From: Microcaldota archaeon
Lineage (GTDB): Archaea > Micrarchaeota > Micrarchaeia > Micrarchaeales > CABMGC01
Assembly (NCBI GenBank): GCA_023270015.1
Contig: JAGDXZ010000053.1
Coordinates: 1-37,076 of the forward strand
DNA: 37,076 bases
Direction: 5' to 3'
The translations under genes and the position numbers were made by a program. The notes beneath the pieces are model-generated. The model searched no databases. It was not told the DNA's origin and worked only from the letters and a program-made list of their open reading frames with translations. Every line of letters starts with the position of its first letter. Position 1 is the first letter of the stretch. Positions 16,906 to 24,501 of this stretch are shown piece after piece.

Positions 16906-18162
16906 ATGCAAACGCAAATAACATTTCTTGGAGGGGCGAGAGAGGTTGGAAGGTCTGCCATACTTCTAGAAAGTGACAAGCACATACTGCTAGATTATGG
17001 CATAAAGCTAGACCACAAGACCGAATATCCGCTAAGGATAAAAACGAAGCTTGACGCATATGTGCTTAGCCACGCCCATCTAGACCACAGCGGATTTGCA
17101 CCAATACTTTATTCAGGCAATTATGTAGATGCCTATGGTACGCCGCCCACTATAGAGCTTACAAGGCTACTTATAGAAGACGCTCTAAAAATAAGCAGGA
17201 GAAACAGACAGAAGCCAGCATTCTCTAAGGGAGACTTGAGAAGGTTTGAAAGGGCCTACAAGCCGCTTGATTATTATTCAGAGGTAGATGTTGGCGATTA
17301 TACCATAAGCCTGCATGATGCAGGCCACATAACCGGCAGCGCAATAACGCTAATCGAGAATAGGCGAACAGATAAACGGCTAGTATATACTGGCGACTTC
17401 AAGCTAGAAGCTCAGACATTGCAGAAAGGGGCAGAGGTAGTAAAAAGCGATATACTTATTACAGAATCGACATACGCTGACAGGGAGCACCCTGACAGGT
17501 CTGCGCTCATAAAAAGCTTCGTTGAAGAAGTAAAAAGCATAATAGACAACAATGGCACCGCGTTAGTACCTGTGTTTGCAGTAGGCAGGGCGCAAGAGAT
17601 ATTGACCATACTCTACCAGCACAACCTCATAGACTATGCAGTAATAGACGGAATGGCAAAGCACGCAAGCGAGATTGTAATGCGCTATCCAAACTACAGC
17701 GTAAATGAAAGCATGCTTCTAGGGGCTATGAAAAATGTAACATGGATAGGGACCGAGAGGAGCAGGAAAAGCGTTACAAGCCCTGCGATAGTAGTCACCA
17801 CCGCTGGCATGCTTAACGGAGGCCCTGTACTTGATTATATACTGGATCTTAACAAAAGGTCGAAGATCTTTCTTACCGGCTACCAACTAGAAGGTACCAA
17901 TGGCCGGCGCCTGCTTGAGGGCAAGCCCATAGTAATAGACAATAGAAAATATGCTATAAAAACGCCAGTAGCTTATTACGACTTTTCAGCGCACGCAGGC
18001 AGAAGCGATCTGTTTGAATATGTAAGAAGAAGCAACCCTGAAAAGGTCATATGCGTGCACGGCGATGCTAACGTAGCGTACAATTTTGCTGAGAGCTTGA
18101 AGTTGGAAGGATTCGATGCCGTAGCTCCGCAAATAGGAGAGAGTGTAAAAATAGAATTCTAG
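16906..18162 (+). CDS. Beta-CASP metallo-beta-lactamase ribonuclease (aCPSF2 type)
   Basis: The protein has 418 aa. MBL motifs are SHAHLDHSG (HxHxDH), HDAGHITGSA and YTGDFKLEAQ. The beta-CASP part has ITESTYADREHP, VPVFAVGRAQE, and the C-terminal VHGDANVAYNF. The N-terminus (TFLGGAREVGRSAILLE) and the lack of N-terminal KH domains fit archaeal aCPSF2 rather than aCPSF1; aRNase J is the next possibility. It is expected to act in RNA 3'-end processing or decay in the cytoplasm. It is single in its transcription unit and ends 4 bases from the convergent OB-fold gene. Confidence 0.88.
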   Translation: MQTQITFLGGAREVGRSAILLESDKHILLDYGIKLDHKTEYPLRIKTKLDAYVLSHAHLDHSGFAPILYSGNYVDAYGTPPTIELTRLLIEDALKISRRNRQKPAFSKGDLRRFERAYKPLDYYSEVDVGDYTISLHDAGHITGSAITLIENRRTDKRLVYTGDFKLEAQTLQKGAEVVKSDILITESTYADREHPDRSALIKSFVEEVKSIIDNNGTALVPVFAVGRAQEILTILYQHNLIDYAVIDGMAKHASEIVMRYPNYSVNESMLLGAMKNVTWIGTERSRKSVTSPAIVVTTAGMLNGGPVLDYILDLNKRSKIFLTGYQLEGTNGRRLLEGKPIVIDNRKYAIKTPVAYYDFSAHAGRSDLFEYVRRSNPEKVICVHGDANVAYNFAESLKLEGFDAVAPQIGESVKIEF

Positions 18163-18166
18163 CCAG

Positions 18167-18511
18167 TCAGCTCTGCTGTTCGTTGCTTAGATCTTGAGAA
18201 TTTGAATTGGCATTGTCTGCCTTCTTCAATATTTCTATTTTTCCATATTTGCCTGGGGAAAGCTGCGGATTGCCTCTGAATTCGTTCACGTATCCATTTG
18301 TTACCTTTATTCTATCTCCTACGTTTATCGATGAAGCGTAGTCTTCCCAAAGGGATATCGCTATGCTTCCGCTATCGTCGCTTAGCACAGCATCGGCCAC
18401 ATTGAGCCTCTTGCCGTATTTTGTAATCACCTCTCTTGGCTCGCTCTTTTCTGTTATTATTCCTTCAACTTCGACGTTGCTTGCACCAGCTTTTAAATCG
18501 ATGATCTTCAT
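18167..18511 (-). CDS. Single OB-fold nucleic-acid-binding protein (RPA/SSB-like)
   Basis: The protein has about 114 aa. One OB fold spans KIIDLKAGASNVEVEGIITE through DDSGSIAISLWEDYASSINVGDRIKV and GYVNEFRGNPQLSPGKYGKI, as in the single-stranded-DNA-binding folds of archaeal RPA/SSB. A short Asn/Ser/Gln-rich tail (NSNSQDLSNEQQS) resembles SSB tails but lacks the acidic end. ATG 18511 is chosen over the track TTG because GGTGA lies about 7 bases before it. It probably binds ssDNA in replication or repair; RNA binding is possible. Confidence 0.8.
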   Translation of the reverse strand: MKIIDLKAGASNVEVEGIITEKSEPREVITKYGKRLNVADAVLSDDSGSIAISLWEDYASSINVGDRIKVTNGYVNEFRGNPQLSPGKYGKIEILKKADNANSNSQDLSNEQQS

Positions 18512-18549
18512 AAAATTCACCAATCAATTAAGGAGTTATGTCGCATAAC

Positions 18550-19257
18550 CTATAATAACTTTTGCTTTTCGCGGTTTGACGAGAAGTTAACCTGCTTTAC
18601 ATATTCCACTACCTCCGAAAGGTCATTTGCCCTTTTTATAGCGTGGCTGTAGAAATTTGGATCTTCGCTCTTATAGGCAATTGTTGGAAAAGCTTTCGCA
18701 ACCTCTACATCATAGCCGTCTCCAACAAACAACACTTCATCTTTCCTAACATGGAGCCTGCTTATTATCCTCTTTATTACCTTGACCTTGTCCATTTCGT
18801 TGCCATCAAGAATATGTGATGCATGTTTGAATGCTTTGTTAGGAAAAGCGAGTATGCCTACGAGCTTGTCATCTGTATTAAACAATGCAATCGGTGCATG
18901 AACCCTGATAAAATTATCTTTTTCAAACTTTTCGTTGACCCTTGCTGCTACTCCTCTCGCAATTACATCCGGTGCCAGTGTTACAATATGGACCTCTATG
19001 CCCATATCAAAAAGTGCAGCTATTGTTTCCTCTACATGAGGCTCTAAAGGCACTGTTCTAGCAACCTCTTCGAATACGCTCTTAGGCAAGCCTGTAAGAA
19101 GGCCAAGTTCTATGCCATGCTCTTCTTTTGGGTTAAGCCTCAACAAACTTTTGACGGCAAACAAATCATCTAAGTCGTTTTGCTCTTTGACAAGCCGCCA
19201 TGTGCTTTTAGGAGTTACAAGCACGCCATCCTGATCGAATATGACCAATTTTATCAT
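18550..19257 (-). CDS. HAD-superfamily hydrolase (phosphoserine-phosphatase-like)
   Basis: The protein has about 235 aa. HAD motif I is FDQDGVLVTPKSTW, motif II is VHIVTLAP, and motif IV is FVGDGYDVEVAK, with a helical cap between I and II, closest to SerB-like phosphatases. The track places the start at 19341, but that 28-residue extension is tRNA-Arg sequence read through, so ATG 19257 is the true start. It begins only 13 bases after the tRNA 3' end with no promoter between, so tRNA and mRNA probably share one transcript. The substrate is unknown. Confidence 0.82.
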   Translation of the reverse strand: MIKLVIFDQDGVLVTPKSTWRLVKEQNDLDDLFAVKSLLRLNPKEEHGIELGLLTGLPKSVFEEVARTVPLEPHVEETIAALFDMGIEVHIVTLAPDVIARGVAARVNEKFEKDNFIRVHAPIALFNTDDKLVGILAFPNKAFKHASHILDGNEMDKVKVIKRIISRLHVRKDEVLFVGDGYDVEVAKAFPTIAYKSEDPNFYSHAIKRANDLSEVVEYVKQVNFSSNREKQKLL

Positions 19258-19270
19258 GCAATCCCCAAAG

Positions 19271-19345
19271 CGGGCATGACGGGATTTGAACCCGCAACCA
19301 CTCGGTCCGAAGCCGAGCGCGCTGTCCAAGTTGCGCCACATGCCC
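19271..19345 (-). tRNA. tRNA-Arg (anticodon UCG)
   Basis: The 75-nt cloverleaf was checked by hand. Acceptor GGGCATG pairs with CATGCCC with discriminator G. The D stem is GCGC/GCGC, the anticodon stem CTCGG/CCGAG with loop CTTCGGA, giving anticodon TCG (reads CGA and possibly other CGN codons). The variable loop is 5 nt and the T arm is GCGGG-TTCAAAT-CCCGT. CCA is not encoded and there is no intron. A TATA box sits about 27 nt upstream. Confidence 0.96.
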
Positions 19346-19366
19346 TAATTATTGCTCGGCTTCCAC

Positions 19367-19377
19367 CTATAAATACC
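19367..19377 (-). promoter_or_regulatory. TATA box for tRNA-Arg (and HAD gene)
   Basis: On the minus strand GGTATTTATAG is centred about 27 nt before the tRNA 5' end. It lies at the very end of the upstream unknown gene. With no promoter in the 13-nt tRNA-HAD gap, it probably serves both genes. Confidence 0.65.
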
Positions 19378-19793
19378 TACTCCTCTTCTCTTTCTATGGG
19401 CTCGAGCCCATCGGCAAATTCTTGCTTAATCAATGGAAGAAGGCGCTTGTATCGCATTTTGTCTGTTTTTGGTATTGGAAGGTTCAGAAGCAGCATGGAA
19501 AATGTGTGCTCTTCGACCTTTTGTGACATGACTTCCCGTATCTCGTCCTCCGTAATATCTTTCCAGCTTTCGTTTATTGCGTGCATGGCTTCGTCTACTA
19601 CTGCTTCTTTATTCAAAGGTTCGCCGTGCATGAAACGATATATGTGCCAACAATGGCTAGAGGAGAGTAGCGCAAAAATCCTTGCCCGATCTACAATCTC
19701 CTGCTCCTCCTTGCTTATTTCCTTCTTCTTTCCAAGCTTCTGTACTTCGGTTGTAAATAGGGCGTATTTGTTCAATACGGACCTATTGGGCAT
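19377..19793 (-). CDS. Uncharacterised helical protein
   Basis: The protein has 138 aa and is not recognised. It is predicted mostly alpha-helical and charged, with no signal peptide or membrane segment. Features seen are an acidic/basic N-terminal half (KLGKKKEISKEEQEIVDRAR), a central SSSHCWHIYRFMHG, and an acidic tail (GLEPIEREEE). The ATG is the first in frame and a poly-AT stretch (AATATTTAAATAG, about 19818-19830) gives a plausible upstream TATA. It stands upstream of tRNA-Arg on the same strand. No function can be proposed. Confidence 0.65.
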   Translation of the reverse strand: MPNRSVLNKYALFTTEVQKLGKKKEISKEEQEIVDRARIFALLSSSHCWHIYRFMHGEPLNKEAVVDEAMHAINESWKDITEDEIREVMSQKVEEHTFSMLLLNLPIPKTDKMRYKRLLPLIKQEFADGLEPIEREEE

Positions 19794-19919
19794 GTTACCC
19801 GTATTATTTTCTCATGCAATATTTAAATAGATATTGAAAACACCTTCGCGCATCATTCATTGTAGAGTCCGAATAGGAAATAAATATAAACCTTAGCTGA
19901 AAAATAATCATGTGGTTTT

Positions 19920-20342
19920 ATGATAACAGGATTGAGTGTAGTGAGTGTAGCCGCGAATAGGCCAAGCCCGGAGACCATAACAAACATGAAGTTCAACATA
20001 AACTTCGATGACGTGAAAGTGGAGAACGACAATGTGGAGATTTCATACACCTTCACAACTACCTACGAAGGCGGTGAAAACAACAGCAAGAACGTAGGTG
20101 ACTTGAAGATCGTAGGAAAGGTATTCATGAAGGAAGATAAGAAAAGGGCAGAAGAGATAAGCAAAAGCTGGAAAGAACAGAAAACCTTGCCTATAGACTT
20201 GGCAGAGGACTTGATAAACCTACTTAATTTTGAGTGCGGCTCAAGAGGAACCCTGCTAGCATGGAGTGTAGGGCTTGTAGCCCCATTGCCTTTAACGAGG
20301 GCAAAGCTGCAGCCGCAGCAGGGTCAGGGCCAGGCTCAATAA
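19920..20342 (+). CDS. Uncharacterised protein, possibly SecB-like fold
   Basis: The protein has 140 aa. The N-terminal half is beta-rich (MKFNINFDDVKVENDNVEISYTF, VGDLKIVGKVFMKEDKKR), then helical (KTLPIDLAEDLINLLNFEC), then GSRGTLLAWSVGLVAPLPLTRAKL. That order, ending in a Pro-rich near-C-terminal strand and a Gln-rich tail, recalls the SecB/archaeal SecB-like chaperone fold, but this is only a pattern impression. ATG at 19920 has a TATA-like AAATAAATATAAACC about 35 nt upstream. It lies 28 bases before PolB and could be co-transcribed with it. There is no signal peptide. Confidence 0.65.
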   Translation: MITGLSVVSVAANRPSPETITNMKFNINFDDVKVENDNVEISYTFTTTYEGGENNSKNVGDLKIVGKVFMKEDKKRAEEISKSWKEQKTLPIDLAEDLINLLNFECGSRGTLLAWSVGLVAPLPLTRAKLQPQQGQGQAQ

Positions 20343-20370
20343 CTTATTTCTTAACTTTCTAAGCTTAACC

Positions 20371-22764
20371 ATGAAGATAGAGGGGCTGCTACTAGATATA
20401 GACACGCCTACAGAAGATGGCAAAAGCACGGTAAGGCTTACTGTAAAGACAAAAGAAGGCATAGTTACACTTTTCGATTCCTCATTTTTGCCTTATCTTT
20501 ACCTTCTTCCAAGAAATCCTGAGCTTAGCGTTGATGCCATATCCTCGTTGAAGTTTCCTAACGGCACGGGCATAGCGGAAATAGCAAAGGTAGAGAAGGT
20601 AAAGATGCAACTTCTCAACAAAGAAGTGGAGGTTTTCAAGGTCTATGCTCGCAACGCAAAAGACATACCTACTTTCAAAGAATACCTCCAGGAGTTTGGC
20701 ACATGCTACGAATACGACATACCTTTCTGGAAACGCTATCTCATCGACAAAGATATTTCGCCGATGCTCGGTATCAGCGCAGAAGTGAATAAAGAGAAAG
20801 ACAGACTTGTTGTCGAAAACATAGAAAGCGCGCAAGTAGAGGGCATTGGACTCAAGCACGTATGCTTTGACATAGAAACCTACAACCCAAAGAAGGTTCC
20901 AAGGCCAAAGGAGGATCCGGTAATACTGATAAGCCTAGCAAACGAAAGCATAGCGAAAGTAATATCGGCAAAGCACATAAGCAGAGATTTTGTAATAGAG
21001 GTAAAAAATGAGAGGGAGCTGATAGAGAAATTCGTGGAAATTGTGAAAAGAGAAGACTTTGACGTAATCGCAGGCTACAACTCCTCAAACTTTGACATAC
21101 CTTACCTGATCGAAAGGTCCAAGCGGGTCGGGGCCAAATTTGAATTGGGCAGATACGCAGAGGAAGTTTCAAGCCAGCACCACGGCCTACTAGAATTGGT
21201 AAAAATACCTGGAAGGATAAACATAGACCTTTTTAACACAGCAAAATTCGTTGCGACAGTCGGCACTGCAGAGTACCTGATAAAGGTAAATGCCTTTACG
21301 CTAGGCGAGGTCTACAAGGAGCTTATAGGGAAGGAAAAGAAGACAGTAAACAAGGAAGAAATCTTCAGGCTTTATGACTCAGAAGGCATCACCACGCTTG
21401 CTGAATACTCCCTTGATGATGCCCTGTCAACAGAAGAGCTTTACAAGTTCTTCATGCCTCTTGAGATCGAAATAGCAAAGCTTTGTGGCACCACCTTGGC
21501 AGAGACAGCAGTTTCGACAACTGGGCAGCTTGTAGAGTACCTGCTAATGCGCTACGCCCATAGAAACAATCAGCTAATACCGAACAAGCCCGGCGACGAA
21601 GAAATAGAAGAAAGGCTGTCAACAAGCTTTGAAGGGGCGTATGTAAAAACTCCAGCAGCGGGCATATACAATAACCTAGCTGTACTTGACTTCAGAGGCC
21701 TGTACCCTTCAATAATCATAGCCCACAACATAGACCCTTCAACCATAACCGACGCTTCTGATGACGCATTTGTCGCTCCTACAGGAATAAAATTCAAAAA
21801 AGAGCCGAAAGGAATAATCCCTACGGTGCTAAAGATTCTTATAAAGGAAAGAGAGGGTGTAAAAAAAGAGTACAAGCTACACCCGGAGAACAAGGCGCTA
21901 GGCGCCAGGTCTCAGGCTTTGAAGATAATTGCAAACTCTTTCTACGGCTATCTCGGCTATGCAAGGTCCAGATGGTATTCAAAGGAGTGCAGCTCGAGCG
22001 TAACAGCCTATGGCAGGGAGTATATCCAGAAAACAATAGCGATGAGCGAAGCAGCAGGCTTTCAAGTAATCTACTCTGATACCGATAGCGTAGTACTGCT
22101 TCTTGGAAACAAAACCAAAGATGACGTTCTTGCATTCTTGAAGCAAGTAAACGCATCGTTGCCAGAGTCTATGGAGCTAGAGCTTGAGGATTTCTACGTG
22201 CGTGGCGTATTCGTGGGCAAGCGAACAGGCGAGATAGGCGCGAAGAAAAAGTATGCCCTTCTCTCCGAATCGGGCAGGATAAAAATAAGGGGCTTCGAGC
22301 TTGTAAGAAGGGATTGGTCAAACATCGCTAGAGAAACTCAAAAGAAAGTGCTGGAGGTTATACTCAAAGAAGGCAGCAAGGACAAAGCAGTAGGCATCGT
22401 AAAAGAGACTATCAAAAATCTCAAAGAGGGCAAGGTCAACATAAAGGACCTGGTAATACACACGCAACTCAGGAAAGGCCTCAATTCTTATGATGCCACT
22501 TCTCCGGAGCTTGCGGCTGCGCAGAAAGCAATAAAACGGGGAAAACTGCCAAGCGAGTTGGAAGGCACGACGATAGGCTATGTGATAACAAAACACGGCA
22601 GCAGCATAAGCGAAAAGGCAGAGCTTGAGGAATACGCTCAAGATTATGACGCCGATTACTATATAAGCCACCAGGTAATACCGGCTACTTTGAAGATACT
22701 GAAGGAGCTTGGCGTAAGCGAAGAAGAGCTCAGAGGAAGTGGCACACAAAGAAGGCTAGGTTAA
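20371..22764 (+). CDS. polB: Family B DNA polymerase
   Basis: The protein has 797 aa, full length for archaeal PolB. The 3'-5' exonuclease motifs are intact: ExoI FDIETY, ExoII GYNSSNFDIPY and ExoIII YSLDDA. The polymerase motifs are DFRGLYPSIII (A), KIIANSFYGYLGYAR (B) and YSDTDSV (C). The N-terminal domain is the size of the template-uracil-sensing domain of archaeal enzymes. It should replicate or repair DNA with proofreading. The C-terminus (RGSGTQRRLG) lacks a clear PIP box, unlike many PolB proteins. No intein is present. It is convergent with IPK, 2 bases apart. Confidence 0.97.
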   Translation: MKIEGLLLDIDTPTEDGKSTVRLTVKTKEGIVTLFDSSFLPYLYLLPRNPELSVDAISSLKFPNGTGIAEIAKVEKVKMQLLNKEVEVFKVYARNAKDIPTFKEYLQEFGTCYEYDIPFWKRYLIDKDISPMLGISAEVNKEKDRLVVENIESAQVEGIGLKHVCFDIETYNPKKVPRPKEDPVILISLANESIAKVISAKHISRDFVIEVKNERELIEKFVEIVKREDFDVIAGYNSSNFDIPYLIERSKRVGAKFELGRYAEEVSSQHHGLLELVKIPGRINIDLFNTAKFVATVGTAEYLIKVNAFTLGEVYKELIGKEKKTVNKEEIFRLYDSEGITTLAEYSLDDALSTEELYKFFMPLEIEIAKLCGTTLAETAVSTTGQLVEYLLMRYAHRNNQLIPNKPGDEEIEERLSTSFEGAYVKTPAAGIYNNLAVLDFRGLYPSIIIAHNIDPSTITDASDDAFVAPTGIKFKKEPKGIIPTVLKILIKEREGVKKEYKLHPENKALGARSQALKIIANSFYGYLGYARSRWYSKECSSSVTAYGREYIQKTIAMSEAAGFQVIYSDTDSVVLLLGNKTKDDVLAFLKQVNASLPESMELELEDFYVRGVFVGKRTGEIGAKKKYALLSESGRIKIRGFELVRRDWSNIARETQKKVLEVILKEGSKDKAVGIVKETIKNLKEGKVNIKDLVIHTQLRKGLNSYDATSPELAAAQKAIKRGKLPSELEGTTIGYVITKHGSSISEKAELEEYAQDYDADYYISHQVIPATLKILKELGVSEEELRGSGTQRRLG

Positions 22765-22766
22765 AT

Positions 22767-23561
22767 TCACGCTTCTATCACAGTCCCTACAACTTCCTCG
22801 CCAATTAGGGCTTTTTGCAATCTACCCGGCACAGTAGCGTTTATAATCATGCATTTTGCACCATACTTTTTTGCTATCTTGTAAAGAAGCATAAGCTTTG
22901 TGCGCATGCCTCCGGTAACATCTATTTTCAGAGAGCCGCCAGTACCTTTAAGCGCTTGTCTTATGTTAGAGCTGTCGATGTGCTCAATGAGCTTTGCATC
23001 CTTGTTTATTTTTGGATCCGAATCAAAAACTCCATCTATGTCGCCGGCAGCTATTACTACGTTTGGCCTAATCTTAGTTGCAAGGTACTCGAAAACCTGC
23101 TCGGTAGAGGCTGCATGCACCCCTTTTACCGAATCAATAAACAAGTCGCCAAAAACAACAGGCACAAAACCATAGTTGAGCGCTGAGATTATATTCGCTG
23201 GATTCCATGAAGTGATTCTGCCATTCTTTGTCAGCCCGCCAGCAGATGGCGGAAACTTTATTGCATTTATGCCGTTTTGGGTCAAAACATCTATTACGAT
23301 ATTGTTAAGCTCGTGCACGGTCTTATGGGCCAGCGCAGCGCCGTATGCGCTCTCCTGTCCGCTCAATCCTTTCTCAAGCCCGTACTTGTGAACTGCAACA
23401 TGGCCAAAGGAACCGCTGCCATGCCCTAGCAGCATTTTGTTTTCGCCTATGCCTGCCTTTATCTCCTTGGCCAGCCTATCTATTTCATTTACTTTTGCAG
23501 TATCGGGCTTGGCTGTATCTGTTATTACGCTGCCGCCGAGCTTGACAAAGTAAAGAGGCAT
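22767..23561 (-). CDS. Isopentenyl phosphate kinase
   Basis: The protein has about 264 aa of the amino acid kinase fold. Signatures are YFVKLGGSVITDTAKPDT at the N-terminus, LLGHGSGSFGHVAVHKYG (glycine-rich loop with the IPK His), VVFGDLFID, AAGDIDGVFDSDPK and the C-terminal GTGGSLKIDVTGGMRTKL. It phosphorylates isopentenyl phosphate to IPP in the archaeal mevalonate pathway, feeding the prenyl chains used by UbiA and by the polyprenyl carriers of GT-C enzymes. Start ATG 23561 is preferred over the track TTG 23564. Confidence 0.92.
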   Translation of the reverse strand: MPLYFVKLGGSVITDTAKPDTAKVNEIDRLAKEIKAGIGENKMLLGHGSGSFGHVAVHKYGLEKGLSGQESAYGAALAHKTVHELNNIVIDVLTQNGINAIKFPPSAGGLTKNGRITSWNPANIISALNYGFVPVVFGDLFIDSVKGVHAASTEQVFEYLATKIRPNVVIAAGDIDGVFDSDPKINKDAKLIEHIDSSNIRQALKGTGGSLKIDVTGGMRTKLMLLYKIAKKYGAKCMIINATVPGRLQKALIGEEVVGTVIEA

Positions 23562-23645
23562 CAAATCATTAAAAAGGCACGCTGCAAGCTTAAATAATTT
23601 TTGAATGTGCAGGTTTGTTATTTCAAGCCAAAATTCGACGGCAAG

Positions 23646-23658
23646 TTTTTATATTTTC
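23646..23658 (+). promoter_or_regulatory. TATA box for the small basic protein
   Basis: TTTTTATATTTTC is centred about 23-25 nt before GTG 23675. It favours that start and a leaderless mRNA over the track ATG at 23615, which lies upstream of the TATA. Confidence 0.6.
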
Positions 23659-23674
23659 TCTCCCAAAAATAATT

Positions 23675-23998
23675 GTGGAAAGGCAAAAGTTTGTCGTGAA
23701 GTCAAGAGAGGAGATGGGCGACTACATCGCATTGAACTGGCTTGAGCCTAGGCTTGCAAAAAAGTTTGGGATAAAAAAGAACCAGATATTTGTAAGAGAA
23801 GACTGGTGGATAGACGCTGTGAAAAGGTCTAGGCTCCACACTCACGAGCTTGTTGAAATAAACCTAAGGCTGAGGAACAAAATGGGTTATGAGCAAGCGC
23901 ACAAAATTGCCAACATTTTCGAAAGAAACGCTCTGAAAGTAATCAAAAAAGCAAGCACACCAATTCCTTTGCCTCCTCCGTCACGCCGCAAGCACTAG
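23675..23998 (+). CDS. Small basic uncharacterised protein
   Basis: The protein has about 107 aa and a GTG start, chosen from the TATA spacing; the track N-terminus (MLFQAKIRRQVFIF) would precede the promoter. It is not recognised. It is rich in Lys/Arg, with REDWWIDAVKRSRLHTHELVEINLRLRNKMGY and a Pro-rich basic tail (IPLPPPSRRKH). The charge suggests nucleic acid or ribosome contact, but that is only inference. Its TAG stop lies in CTAG, which also supplies the stop of the convergent gene. Confidence 0.65.
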   Translation: MERQKFVVKSREEMGDYIALNWLEPRLAKKFGIKKNQIFVREDWWIDAVKRSRLHTHELVEINLRLRNKMGYEQAHKIANIFERNALKVIKKASTPIPLPPPSRRKH

Positions 23999-24390
23999 CT
24001 TCTTTTCAAGTTTAAATAGATCTGCATCTCACGCAAATATTCTTCCATTTCGAAATTATCGGTTCTGCTCAAAGCCGTATAGGTAAGATAAATGACTCTA
24101 TAAGCGCTTGTAAATTTGAGCCATTCCGGCACCCTTTCTCTCAGTTCTTCCTGGCCAAGAAGGCTGAACGCCTTTGCAATAAGCATACTCTGCTTTCTAG
24201 GCCTCTCCATCTGTTCCTCATAGATAAACCTGAGCATTCCATTTTCAAGCGCCTCTTTCACCTCCCCTGAATAATTGTCCAACACTTTAAAAGACTCCCA
24301 GACCTCTCTAGGAATCCTGCCTTCGAATTTCCTTATCTGCTCCTTTAATGCCTTGGTTTCATCATCCAAATCAACAGCGTAGGCTAGCAT
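23995..24390 (-). CDS. Uncharacterised alpha-helical protein
   Basis: The protein has 131 aa and is not recognised. It is helical and charged, with no membrane segment or Cys. Visible stretches are DETKALKEQIRKFEGRIPREVW, a middle EEQMERPRKQSMLIAKAF, and the end YLREMQIYLNLKRS. The start ATG (24390) is the first in frame and follows an A/T-rich run. It is convergent with the small basic protein and shares the CTAG stop with it. No function is proposed. Confidence 0.65.
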   Translation of the reverse strand: MLAYAVDLDDETKALKEQIRKFEGRIPREVWESFKVLDNYSGEVKEALENGMLRFIYEEQMERPRKQSMLIAKAFSLLGQEELRERVPEWLKFTSAYRVIYLTYTALSRTDNFEMEEYLREMQIYLNLKRS

Positions 24391-24470
24391 AAAGAAAAAG
24401 CAGAATTTAGTTTTTTAAAAATTGTGCGCTGAAAAGTAACATGAGATAAATGTGATGAAAAGCCAGCGTA

Positions 24471-24484
24471 GTTTTATTTTTAAC
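24471..24484 (+). promoter_or_regulatory. TATA box for the ABC transporter operon
   Basis: GTTTTATTTTTAAC is centred about 25 nt before ATG 24502, consistent with leaderless transcription of the permease-ATPase pair. Confidence 0.6.
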
Positions 24485-24501
24485 TGTACAAGATAAAAAA
24501 G

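Noticed and set aside
19258-19341. N-terminal extension of the HAD ORF (MWRNLDSALGFGPSG...)
   Set aside because: It is the tRNA-Arg gene translated; ATG 19257 begins the HAD domain.
19180-19830. 216-aa plus-strand ORF over tRNA and unknown gene
   Set aside because: It is antisense to tRNA-Arg and two minus-strand genes, with no family resemblance; a shadow.
22318-22749. 143-aa minus-strand ORF inside polB
   Set aside because: It is antisense to conserved polymerase sequence; a shadow.
23615-23674. ATG 23615 as start of the small basic protein
   Set aside because: It lies upstream of the TATA box; GTG 23675 has the right spacing.
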